Translations under genes and position numbers: made by a program
Notes under the pieces: generated by a model
The model's input: only the letters and a program-made list of their open reading frames with translations
The model's database searches: none
What the model was told of the DNA's origin: nothing
Origin: Falsiroseomonas tokyonensis
GTDB lineage: Bacteria > Pseudomonadota > Alphaproteobacteria > Acetobacterales > Acetobacteraceae
Direction of reading: 5' to 3'
Length of the DNA stretch: 64,000 nt
NCBI RefSeq assembly: GCF_019024325.1
Contig: NZ_JAFNJS010000012.1
Coordinates: forward strand, 1-64,000
Shown: positions 21,688-30,067 of the stretch, piece by piece
How the letters are laid out: every line of letters begins with the position of its first letter
How positions within the stretch are numbered: position 1 is the stretch's first letter

Positions 21688-22051
21688 GCCGCGTTCGCGC
21701 TGCTGCTCGAGATCGACCGGGCGCACCGCGAGCGTGCCGGACGCGACGAACTGCGGCGCATCGCGCCGAAGGGCTTCAATCCCTCCGGCGCGGCCTCGCT
21801 GCCCGTATTGCACACGCGCTGAGGCGACTGGCACCTCACCGCGCTGCGCTCCAACACCGCGCTCGCCCACCGGCCGGGGCAAGGTGGAGGACTGGATCGT
21901 CATCTACTTCCACCGCGAGGATAGGCCCGAAGGCCGCCGCACTGTCGTGACCGAGACGCGCGGCGCGATGCGCGGGCGGCGCGTGGTGCGCGGGCGCGAA
22001 GCCGAATGCGATGCCGCAATACCGCGCATGGGGACGACGGATGCATCATGA
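21688..22051 (+). pseudogene. C-terminal remnant of a PolX-like/HhH DNA-binding protein
   Basis: Starting just after the fusion-protein stop, the frame reads FALLLEIDRAHRERAG, LRRIAPKGFNPSGAASLPVLHT, then a stop, GDWHLTALRSNTALAH, a frameshift, and KVEDWIVIYFHREDRPEG, RRTVVTETRGAMRGRRVVRG. That is the C-terminal domain found after helix-hairpin-helix units in X-family-polymerase-like proteins. The polymerase/HhH part is gone. No gene is supported between here and 22328. Confidence 0.65.
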
Positions 22052-22328
22052 CGCGCGATGCGGATCGCCGCGCCCGCATCCGAGCCGCCATCGGGTCCGC
22101 GCCGCGCATGCGCCCCGCCGGCGGTTCGATCCGTCTCGCCTGCTCGGCCGCAGCCTGGCAGAGCGCAACGGTCTCCCGCTGTCGAGCGGCCAGGGTTTCG
22201 GTACGCCGGCCTGGCCAACGCCGGTCTCCTCCGCCCAGCGGTCTGTCCGAACAACCGCATGCGCGTCACAGCGCGCATCGTCAGCGCCGCGAAGATGGAC
22301 CTCGCTTCCGTGCCGCTCCGGGTGCAGG

Positions 22329-22991
22329 TCACGAAGAGGCGCTTGCCCTGACCAGCATCTGCCGCCTGCCGAGGACCAGGAAGGCCGTTGCAGGGAGCCC
22401 GCCCAAGAGCAGCAGCCAATCCTGCGGTACCGCCAGCAGCACGGCCGCCGAGCCACCGATGACCGCCCACAGCGCCGGGATCACCAGCAGCCACCACGGA
22501 ACGGGTGCGGACGTCAGCAAGAGCATTCCGAAGGTGAAGATCGTCAACGGGCAGGGCGTGACGCCGAAGGCCGGGATCTCCGCCCAGGGATGCCCGATGA
22601 AGCGGCCGAGTAGCGGATAGAGCACGGCCGAACAGATGATCAGGAGCAGGCCGAAGAAACGCTGAATGCCGGCCACGCACGGTGCGAATACCAAGTCACG
22701 GCCCCGCGCCGAGGCGGCAACGAAGGCGGTGCCCTGCACGAGGAAGGCCACTCCGAACAGCCACGCCGCCCGGTTGATCGCGGTGAAGTGCAGCAGGTGG
22801 TATGCCACGCCCGTCCAAAGCCACATCGCAGCCAGCACCGCCGCAACCACTTGGCCGGCCAGTGCTCCACCGCGCAGCGCGAACACCAGCGAACCGATGC
22901 CGAGTGCGTATGCGGCGAGTTGCGCCGGCCAGATGCCAGCGTTGTAGGACGCGAAAAGCCCGAAGAACTGCACAGTGGTGAAGGGCACCAT
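22329..22991 (-). CDS. DUF6064 family membrane protein
   Basis: 220 residues, about seven hydrophobic helices. The start MVPFTTVQFFGLFASYNAGIWP is the family pattern, which is why I prefer 22991 to the in-frame ATG 24 bases upstream. Other features: LYPLLGRFIGHPWAEIPAFGVTPCPLTIFTFG with conserved Pro and Cys, and a last helix pair. Inner-membrane protein of unknown function. A FixK-type box is centred 67 bases before the start, the same distance seen for ald and the phasin-like gene, so it is a likely member of the low-oxygen regulon. Confidence 0.85.
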   Translation of the reverse strand: MVPFTTVQFFGLFASYNAGIWPAQLAAYALGIGSLVFALRGGALAGQVVAAVLAAMWLWTGVAYHLLHFTAINRAAWLFGVAFLVQGTAFVAASARGRDLVFAPCVAGIQRFFGLLLIICSAVLYPLLGRFIGHPWAEIPAFGVTPCPLTIFTFGMLLLTSAPVPWWLLVIPALWAVIGGSAAVLLAVPQDWLLLLGGLPATAFLVLGRRQMLVRASASS

Positions 22992-23051
22992 GCCGGAGCA
23001 CACCCTCGGGGCCAAGAAGCCGGAGGCTGCGCCGATTGCCCGACCCTGGGC

Positions 23052-23065
23052 ATGATCTGCGTCAA
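23052..23065. promoter_or_regulatory. FixK/FNR-type box before DUF6064
   Basis: On the minus strand TTGA-CGCAGA-TCAT, one mismatch from TTGA-N6-TCAA. The centre is 67 bases upstream of the DUF6064 start codon, ideal for a class II site with a leader of about 25 bases. Confidence 0.55.
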
Positions 23066-23069
23066 GGGA

Positions 23070-23300
23070 TCAGCACGGCCACTGCGGATATCGATCGTCA
23101 ATGACCTCGGCATGACGGCGGCCGGTCGCGGGATGTGGGTGCTTCGGCGCGACGCCGACATGATCGTGGTCCACGCCCGCCGGGTCATACCGCGACCAGA
23201 GTGCCGCCATCGCGCCGAACTCCGCCATTGCCAGCGAAGTCATCACCAGAAAAGCGGGCCCGAGCCCGATCGTCGCGGCGGGTCTGACGGCAAGGCAACC
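23070..23300 (-). pseudogene. Possible MFS transporter C-terminal remnant
   Basis: The minus-strand frame reads AATIGLGPAFLVMTSLAMAEF then DHDHVGVAPKHPHPATGRRHAEVIDDRYPQWP and stops at 23070. A last hydrophobic helix followed by a His/Pro-rich tail ending in IDD..WP resembles the tail of certain major-facilitator permeases found near stress genes. There is no intact upstream part and the preceding frame is low-complexity. Identification is tentative. Confidence 0.35.
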
Positions 23301-23537
23301 ACGGAGCGGAAGGTCCGGGCGCCCGCCTTTCCGAATTTCCGGCCTCCGTAAGTGGTGGCTTGGTGTTTCGATCGTGAGACGGCGCGCCAGCATGGCTGAA
23401 GTGCCGTCCTGCTGAACAAGGCCGCGCACGGCGGCGCTGGCATGAGCGTAATGGCGGCCATGGTTATTCCCGGCTGCGCGGACTCGTTCCAGGCCGCGTG
23501 ACACGCCGTTTTCTGGCGCAGATCACCGTGCAGCGCC

Positions 23538-23810
23538 TCATGTCCCACCGATCACGGCTTCATCGTCCGACAGCCCTCGAACAGCCTCGGCCGGCAGGTC
23601 CGCGATGTCGTAGCCGTTCGTCGGGTGCCGGATGGTGTTGCTCGTCACGGCCCTGGCTTCGCCGCTCTCCCGCAACGCGGCCCCGGCCTGGCGCAGCCGC
23701 AGCACGGTCTCCGCCATGCCAGCAGGATGCGCGCAGCCGGCGTATGGGGTAGGTACTTCGATCCCGTGACCGTTCCGACGCCGCCCAGAAACGTCAGAAT
23801 GGTACCTTCC
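23538..23810 (-). pseudogene. Fused remnants: metallo-beta-lactamase start and PRPP-synthetase end
   Basis: Reading the minus strand: TILTFLGGVGTVTGSKYL then AARILL is the start of a beta-CASP-type metallo-hydrolase. The sequence then breaks, and another frame gives RAVTSNTIRHPTNGYDIADL, which resembles the last strand and loop of ribose-phosphate pyrophosphokinases (..TNTIPHPTN.ID..PLLA), ending at a stop at 23538. The middle of both genes is deleted. An intact relative of the first is at 39691. Confidence 0.45.
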
Positions 23811-24173
23811 TGCGCCTGCCGCCTCCGTTGCCGCCGCGGCCGGGTCATGCGGCGGCCATCCGGCTTCGCCCGGCTATTCCGAGTCTGCCCATTCCACGTC
23901 GGCCCGTTCCAGGTCTGCCGCGGCCCTTGCGTTGCCGGGGAAAGACCAAGAGCTGGAGGTGCATCCGCCTGTCTCACTGCCACCGCGGCCCTGCCATGCT
24001 GCTGCACCTAGGGGCGAGCATCCGCATGTCAGCTTGCCAGCCGCTCCACCATAGCGGAAGGCCGGCACACCCGGCCGCACCTGCCTTGATGCCGAAGCCG
24101 CCCGCTGCACATTCGATGTCGCAACCCGAAACGGGCGGCGTATGATGCTGCCGGCCGGGCAGCCAGGGAGTGC
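23811..24173. other. Decayed DNA without a readable gene
   Basis: Frames on both strands are short, Arg/Pro-rich and overlap. It contains an oddly repetitive stretch (repeats of the pattern GGCCCGTTCC / GTCGGCCCGTTCCAGG near 23895-23925) but no convincing coding or RNA feature. It lies between two gene remnants and is best seen as part of the same decay zone. Confidence 0.4.
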
Positions 24174-24873
24174 GTGATGCCGCACCGCGGGCGTTTCATC
24201 CAACCCGCCGTCGTCGCGGGCCTTGTCTCGCGGTCCAGGCCGCACCGGCCTTCGACCTGCACGCGACCCCGCGCTCCGACGGCCGGCGGTAGGGTGTGGA
24301 GCGTCATCGCGCGCCGACCGACACGGGTCTCGCCCTTGTTCCGGGCCATTCCCGGGTGCCAGAGCACGCGCACCCAATTCAACGGCGCGCCGCGCTCGAG
24401 GCGACCGTGGCCGACGATACCATGGCAATGTCGCTGCTGACCGAACGCCAGCGCATCGAGCGCGCCGTGGAACACGTCCTGGCGGGCAACATCGCGCAGA
24501 TGACGGATCCGGCGTTCATGCGCGAGATGAACGCCGGATCCGCTTCTCCGAGTACGCGGCTGTCGCGCCTCGCGGCGGACTGTTCGCGGCCTTGTCCGGC
24601 AACCCCACCCTGCCTGACTCGCTCGGGCGCTTCGCCCTCGACCTCGTCGTCGCGGCGCGGCGTGAGAGCGCAAGGCTGGCCGCGCCTATCCGCTCCTCCG
24701 GCGGCGTGGCGGTGTTTGTGCCGCGGGCCGACGACCCCGCCCACTGGGTGGAGGCCGGCCGCGCCTGCCGGCGTTGGGGCACCGGCGGCCGCCGCCCCAG
24801 CCGGGCGCTCATCGGCCAGGGACCGGCGCTGCCGCCCTCGCTCCGCCGGCCCGTCAGACAGGTCCTGGCATGA
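24174..24873 (+). pseudogene. Broken Acg-type nitroreductase-like gene
   Basis: Pieces in three frames fit Acg-family FMN proteins in order: LFRAIPGCQSTRTQFNGAP; SLLTERQRIERAVEHVLAGN, IAQMTDPAFMREMNA; then after a shift GLFAALSGNPTLPDSLGR, RSSGGVAVFVPRADDPAHW, VEAGRACRR and RPSRALIGQGPALPPSLRRP. The loss of frame at about 24540 and earlier makes it nonfunctional. Acg (Rv2032) and relatives are core members of the mycobacterial DosR regulon, so this fossil supports the dormancy-like character of the island. Confidence 0.75.
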
Positions 24874-24894
24874 CGCCGCCGGGGCGCGCCTTTC

Positions 24895-25338
24895 GTGACC
24901 GCGGCGCTGCAGGCCGGCTTCTGCTACTTCGCTGTGGCCTTCGCGGTCGGCTTCGTGCTCGGCACCCTCCGGGTTCTCGCCATCGCGCCCACGCTTGGCG
25001 AGGTTGCGTCCGTGGCGCTCGAGCTGCCCGCAATGCTGGCGGTCTCCTGGGTCGCGTGCCGGTGGCTTGTTCGCCGCTTCGCGGTGCCGGCCCGCCCGGG
25101 TCCACGCCTCGCCATGGGCAGCATCGCCTTCGCGCTGCTGATGCTGGCCGAGCTCGGCGTGTCGATCTTCGCCTTCGGCCGCTCCGCGGCGGAGCATGTC
25201 GCCACCTACCGCAATGCCGCGGCGCAGCTTGGGCTGGCTGCCCAGCTTGGCTTCGCGCTACTGCCGCTCGGCCAGGCCCTGCTGCGGCGCTTCGCGCTGC
25301 TGCCGCTCGGCCAGGCCCTGCTGCGGCGAGCGCGATGA
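24895..25338 (+). CDS. Four-helix membrane protein, unknown function
   Basis: 147 residues from a GTG at 24895. Helices at about 5-27, 33-55, 73-95 and 105-125, with charged loops (RWLVRRFAVPARPGPR). I recognise it only as a small membrane protein that occurs next to acg-like and P-type ATPase genes. The C-terminus carries a 39-base tandem duplication that repeats FALLPLGQALLRR, so the original protein was 13 residues shorter. Its stop overlaps the ATPase start (ATGA), so the two are translationally coupled. Confidence 0.75.
   Translation: MTAALQAGFCYFAVAFAVGFVLGTLRVLAIAPTLGEVASVALELPAMLAVSWVACRWLVRRFAVPARPGPRLAMGSIAFALLMLAELGVSIFAFGRSAAEHVATYRNAAAQLGLAAQLGFALLPLGQALLRRFALLPLGQALLRRAR
25251..25328 (+). 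repeat. 39-base tandem duplication inside the membrane-protein gene
   Basis: Copies 25251-25289 and 25290-25328 differ at a single base (A/G at the tenth position). The unit is a multiple of three, so frame is kept and the peptide FALLPLGQALLRR appears twice. Confidence 0.95.
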
Positions 25339-27881
25339 ACGGCGACGTTGTGGAGCCAGCGCCCCCCCTGAACGGGCTGAGCAGCGTGGAGGCGAGGGCG
25401 CGCCTGATCCGCGACGGGCCCAACGAGTTGCCGCACGGTGGGCGGCGATCGGTGCTGCGCATCGTGCTCGACACGGCGCGCGAGCCGATGTTCGCGCTGC
25501 TGCTCGGCGCGGGCGTGCTCTACGCGATGCTGGGTGAGCCGGCCGAGGCAGCGCTGCTGATCGGCTTTGCCGGTCTCTCCGTCACCATCGCCGTGGTGCA
25601 GGAAGCCCGGGCCGAGCGCGCGCTCGACGCGTTGCGCGACCTGTCCAGCCCGCGCGCCCTGGTGCTGCGCGATGGCGAACGCCGCCGCATCCCGGGCCGC
25701 GAGGTCGTCGTCGGCGACCTGCTCTTGCTCGCCGAGGGCGACCGCGTGGCCGCCGATGCGATGCTGCTGCGGGCGACGGCGCTGGAGGCGGACGAATCCC
25801 TCCTTACCGGCGAATCCCTGCCCACCCGCAAGGCGCCTGTCCCGGCAGGCGCACCGCCGCCTGACGACAATGCCCATCTGGTGCATTCCGGCACGGTGAT
25901 CGTGCGTGGCGAGGGGCTGGCCCGGGTGGCCGCGACCGGGGCCGCGAGCGAGCTTGGCCGGATCGGTCGGGCGCTCGGCGGCATCGAGCGCGAACCGCCG
26001 CGGCTGCGCGTGGAAACGACGCGGCTCGTGCGCATCGTCGCCGCCCTCGGCATCGCGATCAGCCTGCTGGCGGCGCTGCTCTACGGCCTGGTGCTTGGCG
26101 ACTGGGTGGAGGCGGCACTCGGCGGTATCGCTCTGGCAATGGCGATGCTGCCGGAGGAGTTCCCGCTGGTGCTCACCGTGTTCACCGTCATGGGCGCGCG
26201 GCGCATCGCGCGGGTGGGCGTTCTCACGCGCAGCGCGGCCGCGATCGAGACGCTTGGTGCAACGACGGTGCTCTGCACCGACAAGACGGGTACGCTGACG
26301 CAGAACCGCATGGCAGTGGCCGAGATACGGGAGGCCGGCGGCGCGGCGCTGCGGCTCGAGGCGGGGGCGACCGGGAGCAGTCTGCCCGCCTGGACCGCAT
26401 CACTCGCGACGCTGGCCGCACGGGCGAGCGGGGATGCGGCATTCGACCCGATGGAGCGTGCCCTGCACGACCTGGCCACGGCGGGCATCGCGACGGGGGG
26501 CGCTGGTATCGCCTTGCGGGAGTACCCGCTTGAGACGGGCCGGCCGGCGATGGGGCGTCTGTGGCTCTCGGAAAGGGGGGAGGGCGGGACGGTCCTGGCC
26601 GTGAAGGGGGCGCCGGAGGCGGTCGTGCGCCTGTGCCGCCTCCCACCCACGGCAGCCGGCGCGGCAATGGCCGCGGCGGCGGAGATGGCGGGCCAGGGGC
26701 TGCGCGTGTTGGCCCTCGCCGAGGCGCGGCTCGCGCCCGGCGAGCCCCCGCCCATGAAGCTGGAGGAGGCAGCGCTCACATTCCGCGGCCTCGTCGCTCT
26801 GGCGGACCCACTGCGGCCTTCGGTGCCGGAGGCCGTGCGGCTATGCCGCAGTGCCGGCATCCGCATCGTGATGATCACCGGCGACCACCCTGCCACCGCG
26901 GCTGCCATCGCCGGCGCGGCCGGGCTGGACGCGGCGCCGCTGGCCACGGGGCCGGAGATCGCCGCCCTCGACGATGCCGCCTTCGCCGCCCGCGTGCGGG
27001 ACATTGCGGTCTTCGCGCGGATCCGGCCCGAGCAGAAGCTGCGCATCGTCGAGGCGCTGAAGGCGGCAGGCGAGATCGTGGCGATGACCGGCGACGGGGT
27101 GAATGACGCGCCGGCCCTGAAGGCGGCCCACATCGGCGTGGCGATGGGCCAGCGCGGCACGGATGTGGCGCGCGAGGCGGCCGCGGTGGTCCTGCTCGAT
27201 GACGATTTCGGCGATATCGTGCGGACGGTCGGCGCGGGGCGGCGAATCTTCGACAACCTGCGCAAGGCCATGAGCTTCGTTCTGGCGGTCCACCTGCCGA
27301 CCGCGGGCCTGGCCTTCCTGCCACTGCTGCTTGGCCTGCCGCCGCTGCTCGGGCCGGTCCACATCGCTTTCCTCGAACTGGTGATCGACCCGGTCTGCTC
27401 GCTGGCCTTCGAGGCCGAGCCCCAGGAGGCGGAGGCGATGGCCCGGCCGCCGCGCGATCCGTCCTCGCCCTTGCTCTCCGGCCGCCTGCTGGCCTGGAGC
27501 GTCGTGCAGGGCCTCGTGGCCTTGGCCGCACCGGGCGGCGTCTATGTCGCTTTCGCCTGGCAGGGCATGCCGCAGGACGAATTGCGCTCGCTTGTCTTCG
27601 CGACGCTGGTGCTGACCGCGGTGGCGCTGACGCTGGTGAACAGGACGTTCTCAGCCTCACCGCTGGCGGGGTTGCGCCGCCCGAACCCCACCCTTGTCGC
27701 GGTGCTGTTCGGGGCGGCCGCCATACTCGCCGGCGCGCTGCTGACCCCACTGTCAGCCCTGTTCCGCTTCGGCCCGCTGCACCCTGCTGACCTGGCCATG
27801 GCGATCGGTGCGGCCCTCGCCGTATTGCTCACGCTCGAGGCGCTGAAGCCGGCGATCGCTTCGCGCGCCCTCACGCATTGA
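25335..27881 (+). CDS. P-type cation ATPase (P2-like, CtpF type)
   Basis: 848 residues. N-terminal cation-ATPase domain (GLSSVEARARLIRDGPNELP), actuator motif LLTGESLPT, membrane motif AMLPEEFPLVL, phosphorylation motif LCTDKTGTLTQNRM, nucleotide-binding domain with VKGAPEAVV, and hinge TGDGVNDAPALK, with C-terminal helices (HIAFLELVIDPVCSLAFEAEP). PEEFP in M4 and the overall layout fit calcium/manganese-type or CtpF-like pumps, exporting divalent cations. Start chosen where the ATG overlaps the upstream stop; the frame stays open further upstream but that part has no homology. CtpF is in the DosR regulon. Confidence 0.93.
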   Translation: MNGDVVEPAPPLNGLSSVEARARLIRDGPNELPHGGRRSVLRIVLDTAREPMFALLLGAGVLYAMLGEPAEAALLIGFAGLSVTIAVVQEARAERALDALRDLSSPRALVLRDGERRRIPGREVVVGDLLLLAEGDRVAADAMLLRATALEADESLLTGESLPTRKAPVPAGAPPPDDNAHLVHSGTVIVRGEGLARVAATGAASELGRIGRALGGIEREPPRLRVETTRLVRIVAALGIAISLLAALLYGLVLGDWVEAALGGIALAMAMLPEEFPLVLTVFTVMGARRIARVGVLTRSAAAIETLGATTVLCTDKTGTLTQNRMAVAEIREAGGAALRLEAGATGSSLPAWTASLATLAARASGDAAFDPMERALHDLATAGIATGGAGIALREYPLETGRPAMGRLWLSERGEGGTVLAVKGAPEAVVRLCRLPPTAAGAAMAAAAEMAGQGLRVLALAEARLAPGEPPPMKLEEAALTFRGLVALADPLRPSVPEAVRLCRSAGIRIVMITGDHPATAAAIAGAAGLDAAPLATGPEIAALDDAAFAARVRDIAVFARIRPEQKLRIVEALKAAGEIVAMTGDGVNDAPALKAAHIGVAMGQRGTDVAREAAAVVLLDDDFGDIVRTVGAGRRIFDNLRKAMSFVLAVHLPTAGLAFLPLLLGLPPLLGPVHIAFLELVIDPVCSLAFEAEPQEAEAMARPPRDPSSPLLSGRLLAWSVVQGLVALAAPGGVYVAFAWQGMPQDELRSLVFATLVLTAVALTLVNRTFSASPLAGLRRPNPTLVAVLFGAAAILAGALLTPLSALFRFGPLHPADLAMAIGAALAVLLTLEALKPAIASRALTH

Positions 27882-28044
27882 TCACGCGCCCGGCCTCGAG
27901 ACGTTCTAGAACGTCGTTGACGCACGACAACGGGCCGGTCGTCGTCGTGGCCCGGACCTTGCCTTCCGCGGCGGAAGCAATCGCCCCGGCGAGATCGCGC
28001 CGCGTGCCGGCGATGGAACCCCGGACAGTGATGCGCTTCAGCAC
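27871..28044 (-). pseudogene. C-terminal stub of a Zn alcohol dehydrogenase
   Basis: The minus frame reads LKRITVRGSIAGTRRDLAGA, IASAAEGKVRATTTTGPL, then NDVLERLEAGRVINA and a stop at 27871. It matches the end of AdhA-type alcohol dehydrogenases (TVRGSIVGTRxDLxEAL..EGKVxAT..NxVxxRLxxGxI). Everything upstream of residue about 270 is missing, cut by the IS3 fragment that follows. AdhA is an Anr/FNR-controlled gene in Pseudomonas. Confidence 0.75.
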
Positions 28045-28054
28045 CTGACGATGT

Positions 28055-28530
28055 CGCACTGAGCGAGGCCTTGGTGTCGCTGGCGGCGAAGCATGGCCGC
28101 TACGGCCATCGCCGCATCACCGCGTTGCTGCGGGCCGAGCGCTGGCGGGTGAGCGCCAAGCGTTTGGATCGCATCTGGCAGCGCGAGGGGCCCAAGGCGC
28201 CGCGGCGGCAGCCGAAGCCGGGCGGCCGTGGCTGAACGATGGCTGTTGCGTGCGTCTGTGGCCATGCTGGACGGGACATGGCTGGGCGTATGACTTCGTC
28301 CAGGACCGGACGCATGGCGGCAGGCGGTTCCGCATGCTGACGGTGATCGACGCGTACACGCGGGAGTGCCTGGCGATCGTGGTGGAGCTGCGGCTGACTT
28401 CCGACGACGCGCTGCAGGTGCGGTAGATCTGTTCATCGGGCGGGGTCCGCCTGGGCCTATCCGCCGTGACAACAGGCCGGTGTCCGCGGCGAAGGTGTTG
28501 CGCGGCTGGCTCGGTCGGCTTGGGGGCACG
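28055..28530 (+). mobile_element. IS3-family transposase (OrfB) remnant
   Basis: Broken frames give AAKHGRYGHRRITALLRAE, then WAYDFVQDRTHGGRRFRMLTVI, DAYTRECLAIVVE, DDALQV, a stop, and DLFIGRGPPGPIRRDN, SAAKVLRGWLGRLG. These follow IS3 (IS407/IS51-like group) OrfB, including the first catalytic Asp area (VIDAYTRE) and the second (RRDN, from RSDNGPEF). Stops and shifts make it dead; the end with the last Glu is missing. Confidence 0.8.
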
Positions 28531-28658
28531 CCACCGTCCTTGCGCGCGCCGCCATCGCGCTCGGCTTGGCGGAGCCATTTCCAGATCCGCTGCGCCGTCG
28601 GCTCGAACTCCCCGGCAAGCTCCTCGGGGGTTCGGCCTGGTCGGACCGACTCCACCAT
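28530..28658 (-). mobile_element. Inverted IS3 OrfA fragment
   Basis: On the minus strand MVESVRPGRTPEELAGEFEP then TAQRIWKWLRQAERDGGARKDGG follows the helix-turn-helix OrfA of IS3 elements. It meets the OrfB fragment tail to tail at about 28530, so either an inversion or two insertions occurred. Confidence 0.75.
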
Positions 28659-28930
28659 CTGGCGCTTGTGGACAGCGTCGTTGTCGCGGATCAGGTGCAG
28701 GTCAAACTCGGCCGGGTCTGCCTGTGGATCAGCCGCAGCGATCGGATGAACTCGGCGGCGCGGTGGCGAAGCATGCGCTGGCTGATCACCCTGTTCGCCT
28801 TTACTTCGAGGGCGGCGAACAGCGTGGTTGTGCCGTGGCGCTTGGTCTTAGGTCATGGTCGTGCAACGGACGCACTTCATCGGAAGCTCTGGCCGAGTGT
28901 GCTCGGGCCAGACCGATCAATCAAGCCAGG
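28659..28930 (-). mobile_element. IS630-family transposase remnant joined to the IS3 OrfA
   Basis: Minus-strand pieces: ALDRSGPSTLGQS.., KTKRHGTTTLFAALEVKANR, VISQRMLRHRAAEFIRSLR, then after a shift EFDLHLIRDNDAVHKRQ, which is the IS630 catalytic block (..LHLIVDNYATHK..). At KRQ the reading passes straight into the IS3 OrfA start (RQMVES..), so two unrelated elements were joined by recombination. Confidence 0.75.
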
Positions 28931-29279
28931 CAAGAACAGTTGCCCCACCGCATCCATTATGATTGGCTGGCGCGCGCTGACGACCTGTGTGTTGATCCAT
29001 GCCGCTTCAGGCTCGACAAGTATTCGTCGGGCGTGATTCCGGCTGACCGCGCAGGATCGAATTTATAATGATGTCTGGCAGGTGTCACATGGCATCAGCT
29101 GCCACACCCAAATGTAGCGATCAAACCCTTCATTTCGAATCTGCCGATAATATGATGACGAAGATCGCAAGATCATAGCCAATCCATTAGAATATTACAG
29201 AGTCGATTGTATTCGGATATGGTTTGGCTTCTGTGGAGATCCCGATATCGGCCACGACGCGCCCTGAGAGGGGAGACAG
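28931..29279. other. A+T-richer strip upstream of fixJ
   Basis: From about 29060 the base composition becomes clearly richer in A+T (for example AATATGATGACGAAGATCG and TTAGAATATTACAGAG) than the surrounding island. No gene is supported. It presumably carries the fixJ promoter; I see no FixK palindrome in it. The shift follows directly after the IS remnants, so it may be imported DNA or simply a promoter. Confidence 0.5.
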
Positions 29280-29966
29280 ATGGTTGACCGGACAGCCTGC
29301 CCGCTCATCGTTCATTTGATCGACGACGATGCCGACGTTCGCTGGGGTATCGAGACGCTTCTCTCCTCAGCCGGCTTCAAGACGCAAAGCTGGCCCGACG
29401 CAGCATCGTTTCTGAATGCCCTACCTGAAATAAACCAGGCTCAGATCGGTTGCGTACTGACCGATGTGCGGATGCCCGAGATGGATGGGCTGGATCTGTT
29501 GCGTCGACTCACTCAATTGCGATTTGCACGGCCCGTCCTGCTCGCGACGGGTCAAAGTGACATTGCTCTGGCTGTTCGTGCCATGAAGGCAGGGGCCTTC
29601 GATTTCATCGAGAAGCCGTTCGAGGAGAATGCCCTTCTTACGGCCATTGCCGAGGCTTTCGCCTTGGCGGGCACTGTGCGCCCGCCTCCACGACATGACA
29701 TCGTGGATGCGGCAAGGCGGATCGCCTTGCTGTCGCCGCGCGAACGCGAGGTGTTAGACCTCGCGATGACAGGCATGCCCAGCAAAGTCATTGCGCATGA
29801 GCTGAACATCAGCCCACGCACGGTCGAGGTGCACCGCCTGCGGCTCATGGCCCGGCTGGGTGTCGGAAGCCTTGCAGAGGCCGTGCGGTTGTCCGTCCTG
29901 GCCGAACTTGGTGACGGCGGAGCGGCCAGCCGCATATCGCCGCCTGATCAAGAGCGTGAAGGCTGA
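29280..29966 (+). CDS. fixJ: FixJ-type two-component response regulator
   Basis: 228 residues. Receiver domain with acidic triad DDD (15-17), phospho-acceptor D62 in CVLTDVRMPEMDG, T90 and K112 (FIEKPFEENAL), the FixJ/NtrC-like pattern. LuxR-type helix-turn-helix at about 150-210: LLSPREREVLDLAMTG, ELNISPRTVEVHRLRLMARLG. In rhizobia FixJ, phosphorylated by the oxygen sensor FixL, activates fixK. Good GAGGGGAGA ribosome site. fixL (31681) and a fixK-like gene (35246) are downstream on the same strand. Confidence 0.9.
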   Translation: MVDRTACPLIVHLIDDDADVRWGIETLLSSAGFKTQSWPDAASFLNALPEINQAQIGCVLTDVRMPEMDGLDLLRRLTQLRFARPVLLATGQSDIALAVRAMKAGAFDFIEKPFEENALLTAIAEAFALAGTVRPPPRHDIVDAARRIALLSPREREVLDLAMTGMPSKVIAHELNISPRTVEVHRLRLMARLGVGSLAEAVRLSVLAELGDGGAASRISPPDQEREG

Positions 29967-30067
29967 TCGCGGTTCTGCCGGGATTCCCACGCTCTGCTGA
30001 TCCAGCGCAATGCAGCCGTGTCTTTGCCCCGCATCATGCGCGCTGGTCTGAAGCGCGGAGGCCCATC

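Noticed and set aside
19192-21903. A 903-codon minus-strand frame across the ABC permease and fusion protein
   Set aside because: Antisense shadow of the exporter operon; serine/arginine-rich and without motifs.
22052-22328. Possible ComF or phosphoribosyltransferase piece (DPSRLLGRSLAERNGLPL)
   Set aside because: The similarity is short, without the PRPP loop, and the frame breaks immediately after.
24774-25334. In-frame upstream extension of the P-type ATPase
   Set aside because: The extension overlaps the membrane-protein gene in another frame, has no similarity to ATPase N-termini, and the ATGA overlap at 25335 gives a natural start.
27917-27930. TTGACGCACGACAA as a sixth FixK-type site
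   Set aside because: It lies inside the alcohol dehydrogenase stub, fits only the loose TTG-N8-CAA form, and has no gene placed to use it.
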